Source: Candidatus Scatomonas pullistercoris
GTDB taxonomy: Bacteria > Bacillota > Clostridia > Lachnospirales > Lachnospiraceae
NCBI GenBank assembly: GCA_018713515.1
Contig: DVOO01000011.1
Coordinates: 186,001 to 250,000, forward strand
Direction of reading: 5' to 3'
Length of the DNA: 64,000 nt
Part shown: positions 26,009 to 36,280 of the stretch, one piece after another
How positions within the stretch are numbered: the stretch's first letter is position 1
Layout of the letters: each line of letters starts with the position of its first letter
Notes under the pieces: model-generated
Databases searched by the model: none
What the model saw: the letters and a program-made list of their open reading frames with translations, nothing else
What the model was told of the DNA's origin: nothing
Program-made: the position numbers and the translations under genes

Positions 26009-27676
26009 ATGAGAAAACGGATTTTCAGAAATACAGCGGTACTGGTGATCATTTCCATTGTCCTGACATTTCTGGCCATGAGCCTGGTCATGTACAACAG
26101 AACCTATAACGCGATGCAGACCGCTGTGGAGGATGAATGCGAATATCTGAAAGCTTCCATCGACGAGTCCGGGACAGAGTTTCTCACCCCGGAGATTGCC
26201 GGATTCTCCGACAGCCGGATTACGCTGATCGATACGGATGGGACCGTTCTGTTTGAGTCGGAGGAAGCCGCCGATCAGATGGAGAATCATGCGGAAAGGA
26301 AAGAGTTCCAGGAAGCCCTGGATACCGGAGAGGGATCTGACAGCCGTTCTTCGGCCACCTTCTCCGAGCAGACGTATTATTATGCCCTGCGGCTGGACAA
26401 CGGCATGGTGATCCGGGTGGCCAACACTGCTGACAATGTGTGGGGAACGGTGCTGTCAGGACTGGGCATTGCCATCGCGCTGATCGTCATACTGGTGATC
26501 GCGTCCCTGATCTACGCAAAGGCCATGACCAACCGGATCATGAAGCCCATTAATGAACTGGATCTGGAACATCCTATGGAAAACGGGAAGGCCTACGAGG
26601 AGATCAGCCCGCTGCTGGGACGGATCAACCGGCAGAAGAAACAGATTGCCGATCAGATGGTGCAGCTGCAGCAGAATCAGGAAGAGTATATGGCCATCAC
26701 GGAAAATATGAAGGACGGCCTGATTGTCACCAACCGCACGGCGGTTCTGGCCATCAACCGTTCTGCCCAGAGGCTTTTTGGCGTGACCCAGGAAGAATGC
26801 GTCAATCACGATATCATTACGGTAAACAGAAATGAGGTGCTCAAGGAGGCGCTGGAGGAGGCCCTCTCCGGCCAGGAGAGCGAAAAAATTCTGCAGCTGG
26901 GAGAACGGTATTATCAGCTGCTGGCCAATCCGGTGCGGGTGTCTGAAGAAATTTCCGGCGCCGTGATCCTGGTGCTGGATGTGACCGAGAAGCAGGAGGC
27001 GGAAAAAATGCGCCGGGAATTTTCCGCCAATGTATCCCATGAGCTGAAGACGCCTCTGATGTCCATCTCCGGATATGCGGAGATCATCGAGCACGGCATG
27101 GTGCGCCAGGAGGACATCCCCAATTTTGCGGGAAGAATCCATGCGGAGGCCAGCCGGCTCACCAATCTGGTGGAGGATATCATCCGGCTTTCGCGGCTGG
27201 ATGAGGCCGAGGGAACCATGCCCAGAGAGGAGACGGATCTGAATGAGATCTGTGAGGAAGTGAAGAAGCATCTGGACATGAGCGCCAAAGACAGGGGAAT
27301 CACCTTCAGCTATAAGGGCGAAAAGTGTCCGATAGACGGCGTCCGCCAGGTGCTGTACGAGATGGTGTACAACCTCTGTGACAATGCCATCAAATACAAT
27401 AAGAAAAATGGAAGCGTGGATCTGCGGCTGAGGAAGGAAAACGGAGCTCCCGTACTGGCGGTTGCCGATACGGGCATCGGCATTGAGCCGGAGGAGACGG
27501 AGCGGATCTTTGAGCGGTTCTATCGGGTAGACAAGAGCCACTCCAAGGAGACCGGCGGAACAGGCCTGGGCCTTTCCATCGTCAAACATGCCGCGCTGCT
27601 TCACAACGCGAAGATTTCCGTGGACAGTACGCCGGGGGCGGGTACCAGGATTGAGATCCGTTTTCCGGAAATGTAA
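26009..27676 (+). CDS. phoR: Phosphate-regulon sensor histidine kinase
   Basis: This 555-residue membrane kinase has a first helix at about residues 8-30, an external sensor region to about residue 145, a second helix at about 147-170, a linker and a PAS domain (about 225-330). The HisKA site is FSANVSHELKTPL with His344, and the ATPase has NLCDNAIKYN, DTGIGIEPEE and GGTGLGLSIVK boxes. A GGAGG site precedes the start. As the last gene of the pst cluster it should phosphorylate the adjacent regulator when phosphate is low. A terminator follows. Confidence 0.93.
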   Translation: MRKRIFRNTAVLVIISIVLTFLAMSLVMYNRTYNAMQTAVEDECEYLKASIDESGTEFLTPEIAGFSDSRITLIDTDGTVLFESEEAADQMENHAERKEFQEALDTGEGSDSRSSATFSEQTYYYALRLDNGMVIRVANTADNVWGTVLSGLGIAIALIVILVIASLIYAKAMTNRIMKPINELDLEHPMENGKAYEEISPLLGRINRQKKQIADQMVQLQQNQEEYMAITENMKDGLIVTNRTAVLAINRSAQRLFGVTQEECVNHDIITVNRNEVLKEALEEALSGQESEKILQLGERYYQLLANPVRVSEEISGAVILVLDVTEKQEAEKMRREFSANVSHELKTPLMSISGYAEIIEHGMVRQEDIPNFAGRIHAEASRLTNLVEDIIRLSRLDEAEGTMPREETDLNEICEEVKKHLDMSAKDRGITFSYKGEKCPIDGVRQVLYEMVYNLCDNAIKYNKKNGSVDLRLRKENGAPVLAVADTGIGIEPEETERIFERFYRVDKSHSKETGGTGLGLSIVKHAALLHNAKISVDSTPGAGTRIEIRFPEM

Positions 27677-27713
27677 GGATATCGGAAGTACTTTTCTAAA
27701 ATAAAGCGAAAAA

Positions 27714-27760
27714 GAAAACCTGACCAGGAGGCAGAATAGCTGCCGAAGGGTCAGGTTTTC
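27714..27760 (+). terminator. Terminator of the pst-pho operon
   Basis: GAAAACCTGACC (27714-27725) pairs with GGTCAGGTTTTC (27749-27760), with an inner GGCAG/CTGCC stem. It lies 38 bases after phoR. Confidence 0.7.
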
Positions 27761-27812
27761 TGCGCTGTGAACTTTTTCGGGGGAAAAAATCGGGACAGAG
27801 CGTCTTTTTCCG

Positions 27813-27841
27813 TTGAAAAACAGAGCAGGATGTGCTACTGT
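27813..27841 (+). promoter_or_regulatory. Sigma-A promoter of the malQ operon
   Basis: TTGAAA (27813-27818), a 17-base spacer and TACTGT (27836-27841) predict a transcript start near 27848, immediately before the operator. Confidence 0.6.
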
Positions 27842-27850
27842 AGAGATGAT

Positions 27851-27876
27851 CGGAAACGTTACCGATAACGTTTCCG
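27851..27876 (+). promoter_or_regulatory. LacI-family operator in front of malQ
   Basis: CGGAAACGTTA (27851-27861) and TAACGTTTCCG (27866-27876) form a perfect 11-base inverted repeat around CCGA. It overlaps the first transcribed bases, so a bound repressor would block initiation or elongation. AACGTT cores fit LacI-type recognition, and the LacI-type gene two positions downstream is the likely ligand-responsive regulator. Confidence 0.75.
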
Positions 27877-27903
27877 AAAAGAGATTTGCACAGGAGGAAT
27901 GAA

Positions 27904-29379
27904 ATGCGGGAAAGCGGCGTATTACTTCCCGTTTCGGCGCTGCCGGAGGGATACGGGATTGGAGGATTTTCAAAAAAAGCCTATGAATTTGTGGACTGGC
28001 TTAAGGCGGCCGGCCAGAAGAACTGGCAGATACTGCCCCTTGGCCCCACCAGCTACGGAGATTCTCCCTATCAGTCCTTTTCTACTTTTGCGGGTAATCC
28101 GTATTACATTGATCTGGACACGCTGAAAGAGGAGGGGCTGCTCACAGAGGAGGAATGCCGGGAGGCTGACTGCGGCCAGGACCCCCGGTACGTGGACTAC
28201 GGGCGGATTTACGAGACGCGTTTTCCGGTGCTGCGAAAAGCCTTTTCCAGATTCCGGGAGACGGAAGAGTTTCGGAAGTTTGGCGAGGAGAATGTCTTCT
28301 GGCTGGAGGATTACTGCCTGTACATGGCTCTGAAGGAGACACAGGGGCAGAGATCCTGGCAGGAATGGCCGGAGGAGCTGAAGACCAGAGATCCGGAGAC
28401 ACTGGCGGCAATGCGGGAAACCCTGGCAGAGGAGATCCGTTTTTACCGCTTTTTGCAGTACTGCTTTGACCGGCAGTGGAAACAATTAAAGAAGTATGCC
28501 AATGAACGGGGAATACGCATAATCGGAGATATTCCCATTTATGTGGCGCTGGACAGCGCGGATGCCTGGGCAAACCCGGAGCTGTTCCAGTTTGATGAGG
28601 AGAGCGTGCCTCTGGCGGTGGCCGGCTGCCCGCCGGATGCCTTCGCGGCCACCGGACAGCTCTGGGGGAATCCTCTCTACCGCTGGGAGTATCACAGGGA
28701 GACGGGATATGCCTGGTGGATCCGGCGGATCGCGTACTGCTTCCGTCTGTACGATGTGGTCCGGATCGATCATTTCCGGGGGTTTGAATCCTATTACTCC
28801 ATTCCCTACGGAGATAAGACGGCGGAGAAGGGACACTGGGAGCCGGGCCCCGGCATCGAATTTTTCCGGACGGTTCAGGAGAAGCTGGGAGAGCTGGCGA
28901 TTATCGCCGAGGATCTGGGCTATCTGACTGACAATGTGCGGGAGATGCTGAGGGAGAGCCGGTATCCCGGCATGAAGGTCCTGGAGTTCGCCTTCGATTC
29001 CAGGGAAGAGAGCGATTATCTGCCCCACAATTACAGCCATAACTGCGTGGTGTATACGGGAACCCATGACAACAATACGCTGGCGGGCTGGTACCGGGAG
29101 CTGCCGCCGGAGGACCGGGATTTTTCCGTCCGGTATATGAATAACGGAAGAAGTACGCCGGAGGAGATCCCCTGGGATTTTATCCGCATGGCCCAGGCCA
29201 GCGTGGCGGATCTGGCTGTGGTGCCCATGCAGGATTATCTGGGACTGGGGGCAGAGGCCCGCTTTAATTATCCTTCCACCATCGGTACCAACTGGAAGTG
29301 GAGGCTGCTGCCGGAGGAGTGTTCCAGGCAGCTGGCGGAGAAGATCCGGGCCATAACGAAGCTGTATGGAAGGCTGTAG
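27904..29379 (+). CDS. malQ: 4-alpha-glucanotransferase (amylomaltase, GH77)
   Basis: This enzyme transfers alpha-1,4-glucan segments between maltodextrins, feeding the phosphorylase. The GH77 signature GSPYQSFS-like stretch is DSPYQSFSTFAGNPYYIDL. The catalytic Asp lies in VVRIDHFRGFESYY, the acid/base Glu in IIAEDLGYL and the third Asp in GTHDNNT. The 491-residue length is normal. The start at 27904 has AGGAGG 6 bases upstream; a TTG at 27886 would include that site in the gene. The regulator and glgP follow. Confidence 0.95.
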   Translation: MRESGVLLPVSALPEGYGIGGFSKKAYEFVDWLKAAGQKNWQILPLGPTSYGDSPYQSFSTFAGNPYYIDLDTLKEEGLLTEEECREADCGQDPRYVDYGRIYETRFPVLRKAFSRFRETEEFRKFGEENVFWLEDYCLYMALKETQGQRSWQEWPEELKTRDPETLAAMRETLAEEIRFYRFLQYCFDRQWKQLKKYANERGIRIIGDIPIYVALDSADAWANPELFQFDEESVPLAVAGCPPDAFAATGQLWGNPLYRWEYHRETGYAWWIRRIAYCFRLYDVVRIDHFRGFESYYSIPYGDKTAEKGHWEPGPGIEFFRTVQEKLGELAIIAEDLGYLTDNVREMLRESRYPGMKVLEFAFDSREESDYLPHNYSHNCVVYTGTHDNNTLAGWYRELPPEDRDFSVRYMNNGRSTPEEIPWDFIRMAQASVADLAVVPMQDYLGLGAEARFNYPSTIGTNWKWRLLPEECSRQLAEKIRAITKLYGRL

Positions 29380-29399
29380 GTAAGGAGGCACAGAAGAGC

Positions 29400-30443
29400 T
29401 TGCAGATTGTTACGATTAAAGATATAGCCCGAGTATGCGGCGTCAGCGTCAGTACTGTATCCAGAGCCATGAACGGCCACAGCGACATCAGCCGCAAGAC
29501 GAGGGAGCACATTCTCCAGGTAATCGCGGAATCGGGCTATGTACCCAACAACAATGCCAGAAACCTGAAGAGACTGGAGGCCAGAGCCGTGGCTCTGCTG
29601 GTCAAGGGAATGGACAATACCTTTTTTCAGAAAATCATTGACGTTATGGAAAAGGAGATCCGGGAAAGGAGATATTCCTGTATCCTGCAGAGGGTGGAGG
29701 AGTCGGAGGATGAAGTAGAGCTGGCCCTGGAGCTGGTCAGGGAGAAGAAGCTCCGGGGAATTATTTTCCTGGGCGGAAAATTTGATCATCCAAAGGAGAG
29801 CCTGGAGCGGCTGACGGTACCTTACGTGTTAAGCACCAGCGAATGCAGAAATGGTTTTTCCGGGGGAGGAAGAGTCTCTGTGGACAATGAAAAGGAGAGC
29901 TTCCGGATGGTGGAATATCTCTGCAGCCTGGGGCACAGGCGGATCGCGATTCTGACGGCGGCCCCGGATGACGAGAGCATCGGCCGTCTCCGGTTTGACG
30001 GGTACAGGAGAGCTCTGGAGGCCTATCAGCTCTCCCAGGATCCGCAGCTGGAGGTCTTTATGGAGTCCGGCAGGGATAAGTACGATTTTGCCTCCGGCTA
30101 CCGCATGACCAAAAAGCTTCTGCAGAGGAATACAGAGTTTACGGCGATTTACGCCACCTCTGACACGCTGGCTCTGGGAGCCTGCCGCGCGCTCCACGAG
30201 GCGGGGATCCGGGTGCCGCGGGACTGCTCTGTGGCCGGTTTTGACGGGCTGGAGGCCGGAAAATATTATATTCCAAGCCTGACCACCCTGGCCCAGCCGG
30301 TGGGAGAGATAGGCCGCGCCACCGTGAGCCAGCTGTTCCGGCGGATTGAAAAGAGAAAGAATTCGGAGCAGATTATTTTTGAGGGCGAGCTGATCGTCCG
30401 CGAATCGACTTCTGCATATCAAAGTATAAAGAAAGGTGTATAA
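29400..30443 (+). CDS. LacI-family transcriptional regulator
   Basis: Residues 4-50 form the LacI helix-turn-helix ([22 protein letters not shown], quoted in part, through GYVPNNNAR). A periplasmic-binding-protein-like effector domain follows, including [19 protein letters not shown] and [16 protein letters not shown]. The ATG-less start is called at TTG 29400 because AAGGAGG precedes it and the HTH begins there; upstream in-frame Met codons lie inside malQ. Sandwiched between malQ and glgP behind a 26-base inverted repeat, it most likely represses this operon and is relieved by a maltodextrin-related sugar. The ligand is inferred. Confidence 0.88.
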   Translation: MQIVTIKDIARVCGVSVSTVSRAMNGHSDISRKTREHILQVIAESGYVPNNNARNLKRLEARAVALLVKGMDNTFFQKIIDVMEKEIRERRYSCILQRVEESEDEVELALELVREKKLRGIIFLGGKFDHPKESLERLTVPYVLSTSECRNGFSGGGRVSVDNEKESFRMVEYLCSLGHRRIAILTAAPDDESIGRLRFDGYRRALEAYQLSQDPQLEVFMESGRDKYDFASGYRMTKKLLQRNTEFTAIYATSDTLALGACRALHEAGIRVPRDCSVAGFDGLEAGKYYIPSLTTLAQPVGEIGRATVSQLFRRIEKRKNSEQIIFEGELIVRESTSAYQSIKKGV

Positions 30444-30447
30444 GAGT

Positions 30448-32712
30448 ATGGAAGAGAGACTGGAACAGTTATTGAAAGAAAAATTTGGCCGGGGCATCGA
30501 TAACTGCACAAAAATGGAAATCTTTGACGCGCTGATGCGCCTGACCCGGGAGGAACTGAAGGGACGTCCGCAGATTGAGGGAAAGAAGAAGCTGTATTAT
30601 ATTTCCGCGGAATTCCTGATCGGAAAGCTGCTGTCAAATAATCTGATCAATCTGGGGATTTATGATTCGATCAATGAAATTCTGGAAAAGCATAAGATCA
30701 GCCTGTCAGAGATTGAAGAGATGGAGCTGGAGCCCTCCCTGGGCAACGGCGGCCTGGGAAGACTGGCGGCCTGTTTTCTGGATTCCATCGCCACCCTGGG
30801 TCTGCCAGGGGACGGCGTGGGGCTGAACTACCATTTTGGCCTTTTCCGCCAGGAATTTTTCCACAATAAGCAGAAGGAAGTGAAGAATCCGTGGATTTCT
30901 GAGAACAGCTGGCTGGAGCGGCAGCCGGTATCCTTCCGGGTTCCCTTTAAGCACTTTACGCTGCGCTCCGTGCTGTACGATATTATAGTCCCCGGCTATG
31001 AAAACGGCTGCAACCGTCTGCACCTGTTTGACCTGGATACAGTGGACGAGACCATGGTGGGCAACGAGAATATTAATTTTCAGAAGGAAAACATCCAGAA
31101 AAATCTGACCCTTTTCCTCTACCCGGATGACAGTGACGTGCAGGGACAGCTTCTGCGGATCTATCAGCAGTATTTTATGGTCAGCAACGCGGCGCAGCTG
31201 ATCCTGAAGGAATGCGAGGATAAGGGGGTGGATCTGCACCGCCTCAATGAGCATGTGGTCGTCCAGATCAACGATACGCACCCCTCCATGGTAATCCCGG
31301 AGCTGATCCGCCTGCTGCAGGAGAGAGGCTTTATGATGGACGAAGCCATAGAGGTGGTGGAGAAGACCTGTGCTTATACGAACCACACGATTCTGGCCGA
31401 GGCCCTGGAAAAATGGCCTGTTTCCTATCTGGAGCAGGTGGCGCCCCAGCTGATGCCCATTATCCGGGAGCTGGACGCGCGGGTAAAGGCCAGATACGCC
31501 GATGAAGCGGTGCATATCATCGATAAGGACCAGAAGGTACACATGGCCCATATGGATATTCACTACGGCTTTTCTGTCAACGGCGTGGCGGCCCTTCACA
31601 CAGAAATCCTGAAGCGGTCGGAGCTGAAGCCCTTCTGTGATATTTATCCGGAGAAATTCAACAATAAGACGAACGGCATCACCTTCCGCCGCTGGCTGAA
31701 GCACTGCAATCCGGAGCTGGCCGCCCTGGTGGAGGAGCTGGCCGGCCGGGAGGTATGGAAGGATTCCGGCCGTCTGGAAGAGCTGATGAAATACAGAAAG
31801 AATAAGGAAATCCTGGACAAACTGGAAAGGATTAAAAAGCACAATAAGAAGAAGCTGTGCCGCTATCTGTACGAGACCCAGAATCTGTCGGTGGATCCGG
31901 ATTCTGTTTTTGACATCCAGATCAAGCGCCTTCACGAGTACAAGCGCCAGCAGATGAATGCCCTGTATGTAATTTACAAGTATCTGGAGATCAAGAGCGG
32001 AAAGAGACCTGAGCGCCCCATTACGGTCCTGTTCGGCGCCAAGGCGGCTCCGGCCTACACCATCGCCAAGGATATTATCCACCTGATTCTCTGCCTGCAG
32101 CAGCTGCTGGAGAGGGATCCGGAGGTAAGCCCCTGGTTCCGTGTGGCCATGGTGGAAAATTATAATGTAACCAAGGCATCCAAGCTGATTCCCGCCGCGG
32201 ATATCTCCGAGCAGATTTCCCTGGCCTCCAAGGAAGCCTCCGGCACCGGAAATATGAAGTTTATGCTGAATGGAGCCGTGACCCTGGGCACAGAGGATGG
32301 AGCCAATGTGGAGATCCATGAGCTGGTGGGCGATGATAATATCTATATTTTCGGAAAGAAGCCCGCGGAAGTAATTAAACTCTATGAGGAGAAGGGCTAC
32401 CGCTCCCGCAGCTACTATGAGAATGATCCCCAGATCCGGGAGCTGGTGGATTTCATTGTCAGCGAAGAAGTCATGCGCCTGGGCGATCCCATCTGTCTGG
32501 ACCGGCTGCACCATGAACTGATCAACAAGGACTGGTTTATGACCCTGCTGGATCTGAAAGAATATATACAGGTGAGAGACCGGATGTACAGAGACTATGA
32601 GGATCGCGATGCCTGGAATGAAAAGGCGCTGGTCAATATTGCCAGGGCCGGATTCTTCTCCTCGGACCGGACCATCGAAGAGTATAACCGGGATATCTGG
32701 CATCTGAAGTAA
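30448..32712 (+). CDS. glgP: Glycogen/maltodextrin phosphorylase (GT35)
   Basis: GlgP releases glucose-1-phosphate from the non-reducing ends of alpha-1,4-glucans. The pyridoxal-phosphate lysine lies in [19 protein letters not shown], followed by TEDGANVEI, both diagnostic. [18 protein letters not shown] is near residue 90 and FGLFRQEF follows. The 754-residue length is usual for bacterial enzymes. The start at 30448 follows AAAGG, 4 bases after the regulator stop. No terminator is visible between glgP and the response regulator 19 bases downstream. Confidence 0.95.
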   Translation: MEERLEQLLKEKFGRGIDNCTKMEIFDALMRLTREELKGRPQIEGKKKLYYISAEFLIGKLLSNNLINLGIYDSINEILEKHKISLSEIEEMELEPSLGNGGLGRLAACFLDSIATLGLPGDGVGLNYHFGLFRQEFFHNKQKEVKNPWISENSWLERQPVSFRVPFKHFTLRSVLYDIIVPGYENGCNRLHLFDLDTVDETMVGNENINFQKENIQKNLTLFLYPDDSDVQGQLLRIYQQYFMVSNAAQLILKECEDKGVDLHRLNEHVVVQINDTHPSMVIPELIRLLQERGFMMDEAIEVVEKTCAYTNHTILAEALEKWPVSYLEQVAPQLMPIIRELDARVKARYADEAVHIIDKDQKVHMAHMDIHYGFSVNGVAALHTEILKRSELKPFCDIYPEKFNNKTNGITFRRWLKHCNPELAALVEELAGREVWKDSGRLEELMKYRKNKEILDKLERIKKHNKKKLCRYLYETQNLSVDPDSVFDIQIKRLHEYKRQQMNALYVIYKYLEIKSGKRPERPITVLFGAKAAPAYTIAKDIIHLILCLQQLLERDPEVSPWFRVAMVENYNVTKASKLIPAADISEQISLASKEASGTGNMKFMLNGAVTLGTEDGANVEIHELVGDDNIYIFGKKPAEVIKLYEEKGYRSRSYYENDPQIRELVDFIVSEEVMRLGDPICLDRLHHELINKDWFMTLLDLKEYIQVRDRMYRDYEDRDAWNEKALVNIARAGFFSSDRTIEEYNRDIWHLK

Positions 32713-32731
32713 AGGGGCGGAGGAAGAAAGC

Positions 32732-33445
32732 ATGCGGATTGCGGTGGTGGATGACGAAGAACAGACACGGGAGGAAATCAGAAGCGTTCTGGAGAGATTC
32801 TGCCGTCCGGAGCATGCGGAGCTGTCCGCGGAGTACTACCCGGGCGGAGGGCTGCTCCTGTATGATCTGCAGGAGCAGAAGACCTTCGATGTTTACCTGC
32901 TGGATATTGAAATGGAAGGGATGGACGGACTGACGCTGGCGGCGCGGATACGGGAAGCGCAGAAGGGGGCGTATATTGTGTTTCTGACCGTTCACCCGGA
33001 ATTTGCCCTGGAGGGATACGAGGTGCAGGCCTGTCAGTACATCCTGAAGGAGCAGATGCGGGAAAAACTTCCGCGGGTCCTGGACGGCCTTTACCGGGAT
33101 ATGCAGGAGGAAAGAGAGGCGTATCTGACCATTGAAACGAGCTCGCGCTATGAAAAACTGTGCTGCCGGGATATCTGCTGTATCCGTAAGGAGGGAAAGT
33201 ACGCGGTGTTTTTTATGCAGGAGGGCAGCAGCACCGCCCGGATGACTCTCCAGGAGATATATGAAAAACTGCCGGAGGGGGAGTTCCTCTATGCGGACAG
33301 AGGCTGCATCGTAAGCATCCGTTCCATAAAAAAATATGAGGGCCGCCGGCTTCTGCTGGTGAATGGAGAAACTGTTTCCGTCAGCCGTTCCCATATGGCG
33401 CAGGTGAAGACGGAAATCGGGAAATACTGGAGGAATCGAATATGA
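32732..33445 (+). CDS. LytTR-family response regulator
   Basis: The receiver domain (residues 1-120) has the acidic pair VVDDEE and the phospho-acceptor Asp58 in YLLDIEMEGMDGL. The conserved switch Lys is in YILKEQM. Residues about 130-237 form a LytTR DNA-binding domain (YEKLCCRDICCIRKEGKY, then RGCIVSIRSIKKYEGR). GGAGG precedes the start. The gene overlaps the sensor kinase by an ATGA junction and is followed by an ABC transporter, a layout typical of peptide- or antibiotic-responsive systems. The signal is unknown. Confidence 0.9.
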   Translation: MRIAVVDDEEQTREEIRSVLERFCRPEHAELSAEYYPGGGLLLYDLQEQKTFDVYLLDIEMEGMDGLTLAARIREAQKGAYIVFLTVHPEFALEGYEVQACQYILKEQMREKLPRVLDGLYRDMQEEREAYLTIETSSRYEKLCCRDICCIRKEGKYAVFFMQEGSSTARMTLQEIYEKLPEGEFLYADRGCIVSIRSIKKYEGRRLLLVNGETVSVSRSHMAQVKTEIGKYWRNRI

Positions 33446-34692
33446 CTGCACAGTATATAGAGGACGGGCTCAGCCTGGTGTACTGGTTTGTGAAGTTTTC
33501 TTTTTGCTTTCAATACCTGGATCTTCTGTACGCACCTGCGGAAAATGACCGTGCCGGAAGCGGAACCGCTGTCACCGGCGCGGTTTTTGTGTCTGTTTTG
33601 GCCGCGGCGGAAACAGCGGCGGGCAGGCCTCTGTCCCTGATGGTATTTTGCTTTGGAGCTGCTGCGGCTTTTTTGCTGGCCCGCCAGAGATACCAGGAGG
33701 CAGGGCTTCTTCTGGCAGGGCATATTCTATTTTATCTGCTCTGCTTCCAGCTGCTGGATCATTTACTTGTTTTGTTTCCGGCGGGGAGGCAGATGCATAT
33801 CCGGTGGGGGCTCATTTATTATCCGGCGGCAGCCCTGCTGTGCCCGGCCTTTTGCGCTGTGTTCCGGAGACTTTACCTGCGTCGGGGGATACGCATAGGC
33901 GCGGGCTGGCTGCTGGCCTTTGACTGCGCCGGAACTGTGGGGATTCTTCTTGCACAGGAAAATTTTCCGGCGGATATGAGCCCGGAGGCGGAAGTGGCCT
34001 GGAGGTTTCTTCTGATCTTTCTGGCCGTTCTGTTCCTGCTGTTTGCGGCCAGCGCGGTCCGGCAGCAAAACCGCCACAAAATGCAGATCCTGGAAATGCG
34101 CCGGAGCATGCTGGAGGAAAACTACAGAAATGTTCTGCGTATGTACCGGAGAAACGCCAGACTTTTCCATGATTTTCGCGCCCATCTCCGGATCATCAGA
34201 AGCTATGTGGAAGAAAACCGGCGGGAAGAGTGCCTGCGGTATCTGGATGAGCTGGGAGGATCCGGGGAAACGGCCGGCTCAAAGGTCCGGACCGGGAATC
34301 AGATCCTGGATCTGATCCTGAACTGTAAAGAACAGGAGGCACAGGAGCGTGGCATCCGGATGCGGGTGGAGGCGGACCGGCTGGGAGAACTGCCGGTGCA
34401 GGACAGCGATCTCTGTGCCATCTGTTCCAATCTTCTGGATAATGCCCTGGAGCACTGCGACAGGGAGGAACCCTCCGTGGAGGTGAAGCTGAGAAAAAGA
34501 AACGACCTGTTTCTCCTGGTGGTTCGGAACCGGTTCCGTCAAGGCCGGGCGGGTTCCGGGGACGGGAGAGATGCGAGCCTGCACGGGATTGGGCTGGAGA
34601 GTGTGCGCCTGTCTGTGGAAAAAAATCAGGGAAATCTGGAGATACGGGAAGAAGGAAAAATCTATGAGGCAGCGGTGATGCTGCCCCTGTAG
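33442..34692 (+). CDS. GHKL sensor histidine kinase
   Basis: The first 200 or so residues contain about six hydrophobic helices with short loops. A dimerisation helix follows with LFHDFRAHLRII (likely phospho-acceptor His), then a GHKL ATPase with the N box CSNLLDNALEHCD and a G-box region HGIGLESVRLSVEK. This is the AgrC/VirS-like architecture that pairs with LytTR regulators. GGAGG precedes the start, which overlaps the regulator stop. The many-helix sensor suggests a peptide or membrane-located signal; that is inference. Confidence 0.87.
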   Translation: MTAQYIEDGLSLVYWFVKFSFCFQYLDLLYAPAENDRAGSGTAVTGAVFVSVLAAAETAAGRPLSLMVFCFGAAAAFLLARQRYQEAGLLLAGHILFYLLCFQLLDHLLVLFPAGRQMHIRWGLIYYPAAALLCPAFCAVFRRLYLRRGIRIGAGWLLAFDCAGTVGILLAQENFPADMSPEAEVAWRFLLIFLAVLFLLFAASAVRQQNRHKMQILEMRRSMLEENYRNVLRMYRRNARLFHDFRAHLRIIRSYVEENRREECLRYLDELGGSGETAGSKVRTGNQILDLILNCKEQEAQERGIRMRVEADRLGELPVQDSDLCAICSNLLDNALEHCDREEPSVEVKLRKRNDLFLLVVRNRFRQGRAGSGDGRDASLHGIGLESVRLSVEKNQGNLEIREEGKIYEAAVMLPL

Positions 34693-34791
34693 AGGGACAG
34701 AATCCTGCTTTTCGCGCCAAAACCGCCATTTTTTCGGGAAAATATGGTATGCTCGGTTCAGAGCAGAACGGAAACTGAAGGAGGGCGGCTT

Positions 34792-35622
34792 ATGATCGAA
34801 CTTCAGAACCTCAGCAAAAAATATGGAAAAAGAAAAGCGGCAGACGGCATTTCAGTCTGTCTGAAAAAAAAGACCTACGGGCTTCTGGGGCCCAACGGGT
34901 CAGGGAAAACTACCCTGCTTCGCATGGTGGCCGGCGTAATCCGTCCCACGGGAGGCAGGGTAGCGTGCTCTTCCGGCCGCATAGGATATCTCCCCCAGAA
35001 TTTTGGCTGTTTCCCGGAACTGCGGGTCCGGGAGCAGCTGGAATATTTTGCGTGCCTGAAGAGAATTCCCTCCGGGGAACAGAAAAGGGAAATCAGCCGG
35101 GTTTTGGGACTGGTGCATCTGCAGGAACGCGGAGAAGAAAGATGCCGGAAGCTGTCCGGCGGAATGGTGCGCAGGATAGGGATCGCGCAGGCACTCCTGG
35201 GCCGCCCGGATATCCTGCTGCTGGATGAACCCACTGCCGGGCTAGACCCGGAGGAGAGGGGAAATTTCAGCCGCATCATCAGCCAGGTACAGGGGCAGAC
35301 GGCGGTGCTTCTCTCCACGCATCTTGTGGAGGATGTGAAAAACCTCTGTCAGGAAGTTATCCTTCTGCGGGAGGGAAGGATACGGAAAATGGGAACAACG
35401 GAACAGATTGCCGCTGCGGCACAGGGAAGAGTTTTTGAGATTCCGGAGCGGAAGGCACAGGAACTGGGCGGGATGGTCTGTATAGAGCATTGCTTTTCCA
35501 GAAGCGGGGAGCAGATGGCCAGGGTCCTTCTGCTGGGAAGAAGGGAAATCCTGGGCGAAGGAGCAGAGCCCTGCGTACCGGATCTCCGGGACGGGTATCT
35601 TTATCTGCTGCAGGAGGCATAG
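34792..35622 (+). CDS. ABC transporter ATP-binding protein of the LytTR-linked system
   Basis: This 276-residue ATPase has Walker A LLGPNGSGKTTLLRM (about residues 31-45), the Q loop GYLPQNFG, the signature KLSGGMVRRIGIAQALLG and Walker B ILLLDEPTAGLDPEE. It belongs to the drug/lantibiotic exporter-type ATPases that work with ABC-2 permeases. AAGGAGG precedes the start at 34792; the frame extends back to 34744 without need. A 99-base gap separates it from the kinase, so it may have its own promoter. Its stop abuts the next membrane gene. Confidence 0.92.
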   Translation: MIELQNLSKKYGKRKAADGISVCLKKKTYGLLGPNGSGKTTLLRMVAGVIRPTGGRVACSSGRIGYLPQNFGCFPELRVREQLEYFACLKRIPSGEQKREISRVLGLVHLQERGEERCRKLSGGMVRRIGIAQALLGRPDILLLDEPTAGLDPEERGNFSRIISQVQGQTAVLLSTHLVEDVKNLCQEVILLREGRIRKMGTTEQIAAAAQGRVFEIPERKAQELGGMVCIEHCFSRSGEQMARVLLLGRREILGEGAEPCVPDLRDGYLYLLQEA

Positions 35623-36261
35623 ATGAGAGGACTTTATCTGCTGCATCTGAGAAAAGAGTGGCCGCTGCTGCTGTTTCCCGCGGCTGTGATCTATGGCCTG
35701 CTGCTTCCGGTTCAGAGTCAGATTCTCAGCCAGCCATCCGTTTCCACGGAAGAGCTGATGAGAATCTGCGGGGATTCCCAGAGGTATCTGCTGCTGTTTG
35801 CTGTCTGGAATATGTATCCGGCGTTTCGCCTGCTTCTGAGCCGGGAGCTGAAGGAAGCAACGGATGGAAGCCTTCAGGCAGGCCGGATAAGGTGGGGGAT
35901 TCTGTTCCAGGGCTTTTATCTGCTCGGTCTGTCCCCGTACCTGCTCTGGCTATACCGGGAAACTGCGCCGGAGGGATTTGGCCTGGGGGCTGCGCTTCTT
36001 CCCCTGCAGACCACAGAGATGGCATTGCTGACTGTTTTTTTCATGCTGCTTCTGCAGTCGGCCCCGGGAGGAATGGCTGCGGCTGCGGGCTGGCATTTGT
36101 ACAGCTTCGGGGGGCTTCCCATGCCGGATGTGCTGCGCACGGGCCGGGTGGGGATTCCGGCGGCTGTCTGGGAAAAGAACTGGTATCTGTGCAGATTTTT
36201 GTGCATCACTTTTTTTCTGGCGGCCGGAAGCTTTCTGGAAAAACGAAAGGCCGTGCGCTGA
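35623..36261 (+). CDS. Membrane subunit of the LytTR-linked ABC transporter
   Basis: This 212-residue protein has about five or six hydrophobic segments (for example residues 13-32, 54-72, 90-110, 118-150 and 185-203). No named family is clear, but size, hydrophobicity and position directly after the ATPase (stop TAG adjoins ATG, with GGAGG inside the ATPase end) suit a permease partner. It probably forms part of a heteromeric ABC-2-like complex with the larger downstream protein. Confidence 0.75.
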   Translation: MRGLYLLHLRKEWPLLLFPAAVIYGLLLPVQSQILSQPSVSTEELMRICGDSQRYLLLFAVWNMYPAFRLLLSRELKEATDGSLQAGRIRWGILFQGFYLLGLSPYLLWLYRETAPEGFGLGAALLPLQTTEMALLTVFFMLLLQSAPGGMAAAAGWHLYSFGGLPMPDVLRTGRVGIPAAVWEKNWYLCRFLCITFFLAAGSFLEKRKAVR

Positions 36262-36280
36262 CGGCGGAGGAGGGAAGAGT

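Noticed and set aside
29298-29399. Upstream extension of the LacI-type regulator to an in-frame Met
   Set aside because: The extra 34 residues overlap the malQ end and precede the normal LacI N-terminus; TTG 29400 with AAGGAGG upstream fits better.
34693-34791. Promoter or LytTR-binding repeats before the ABC ATPase gene
   Set aside because: A TATGCT could be a -10, but no acceptable -35 or clear direct repeats with LytTR spacing were found.
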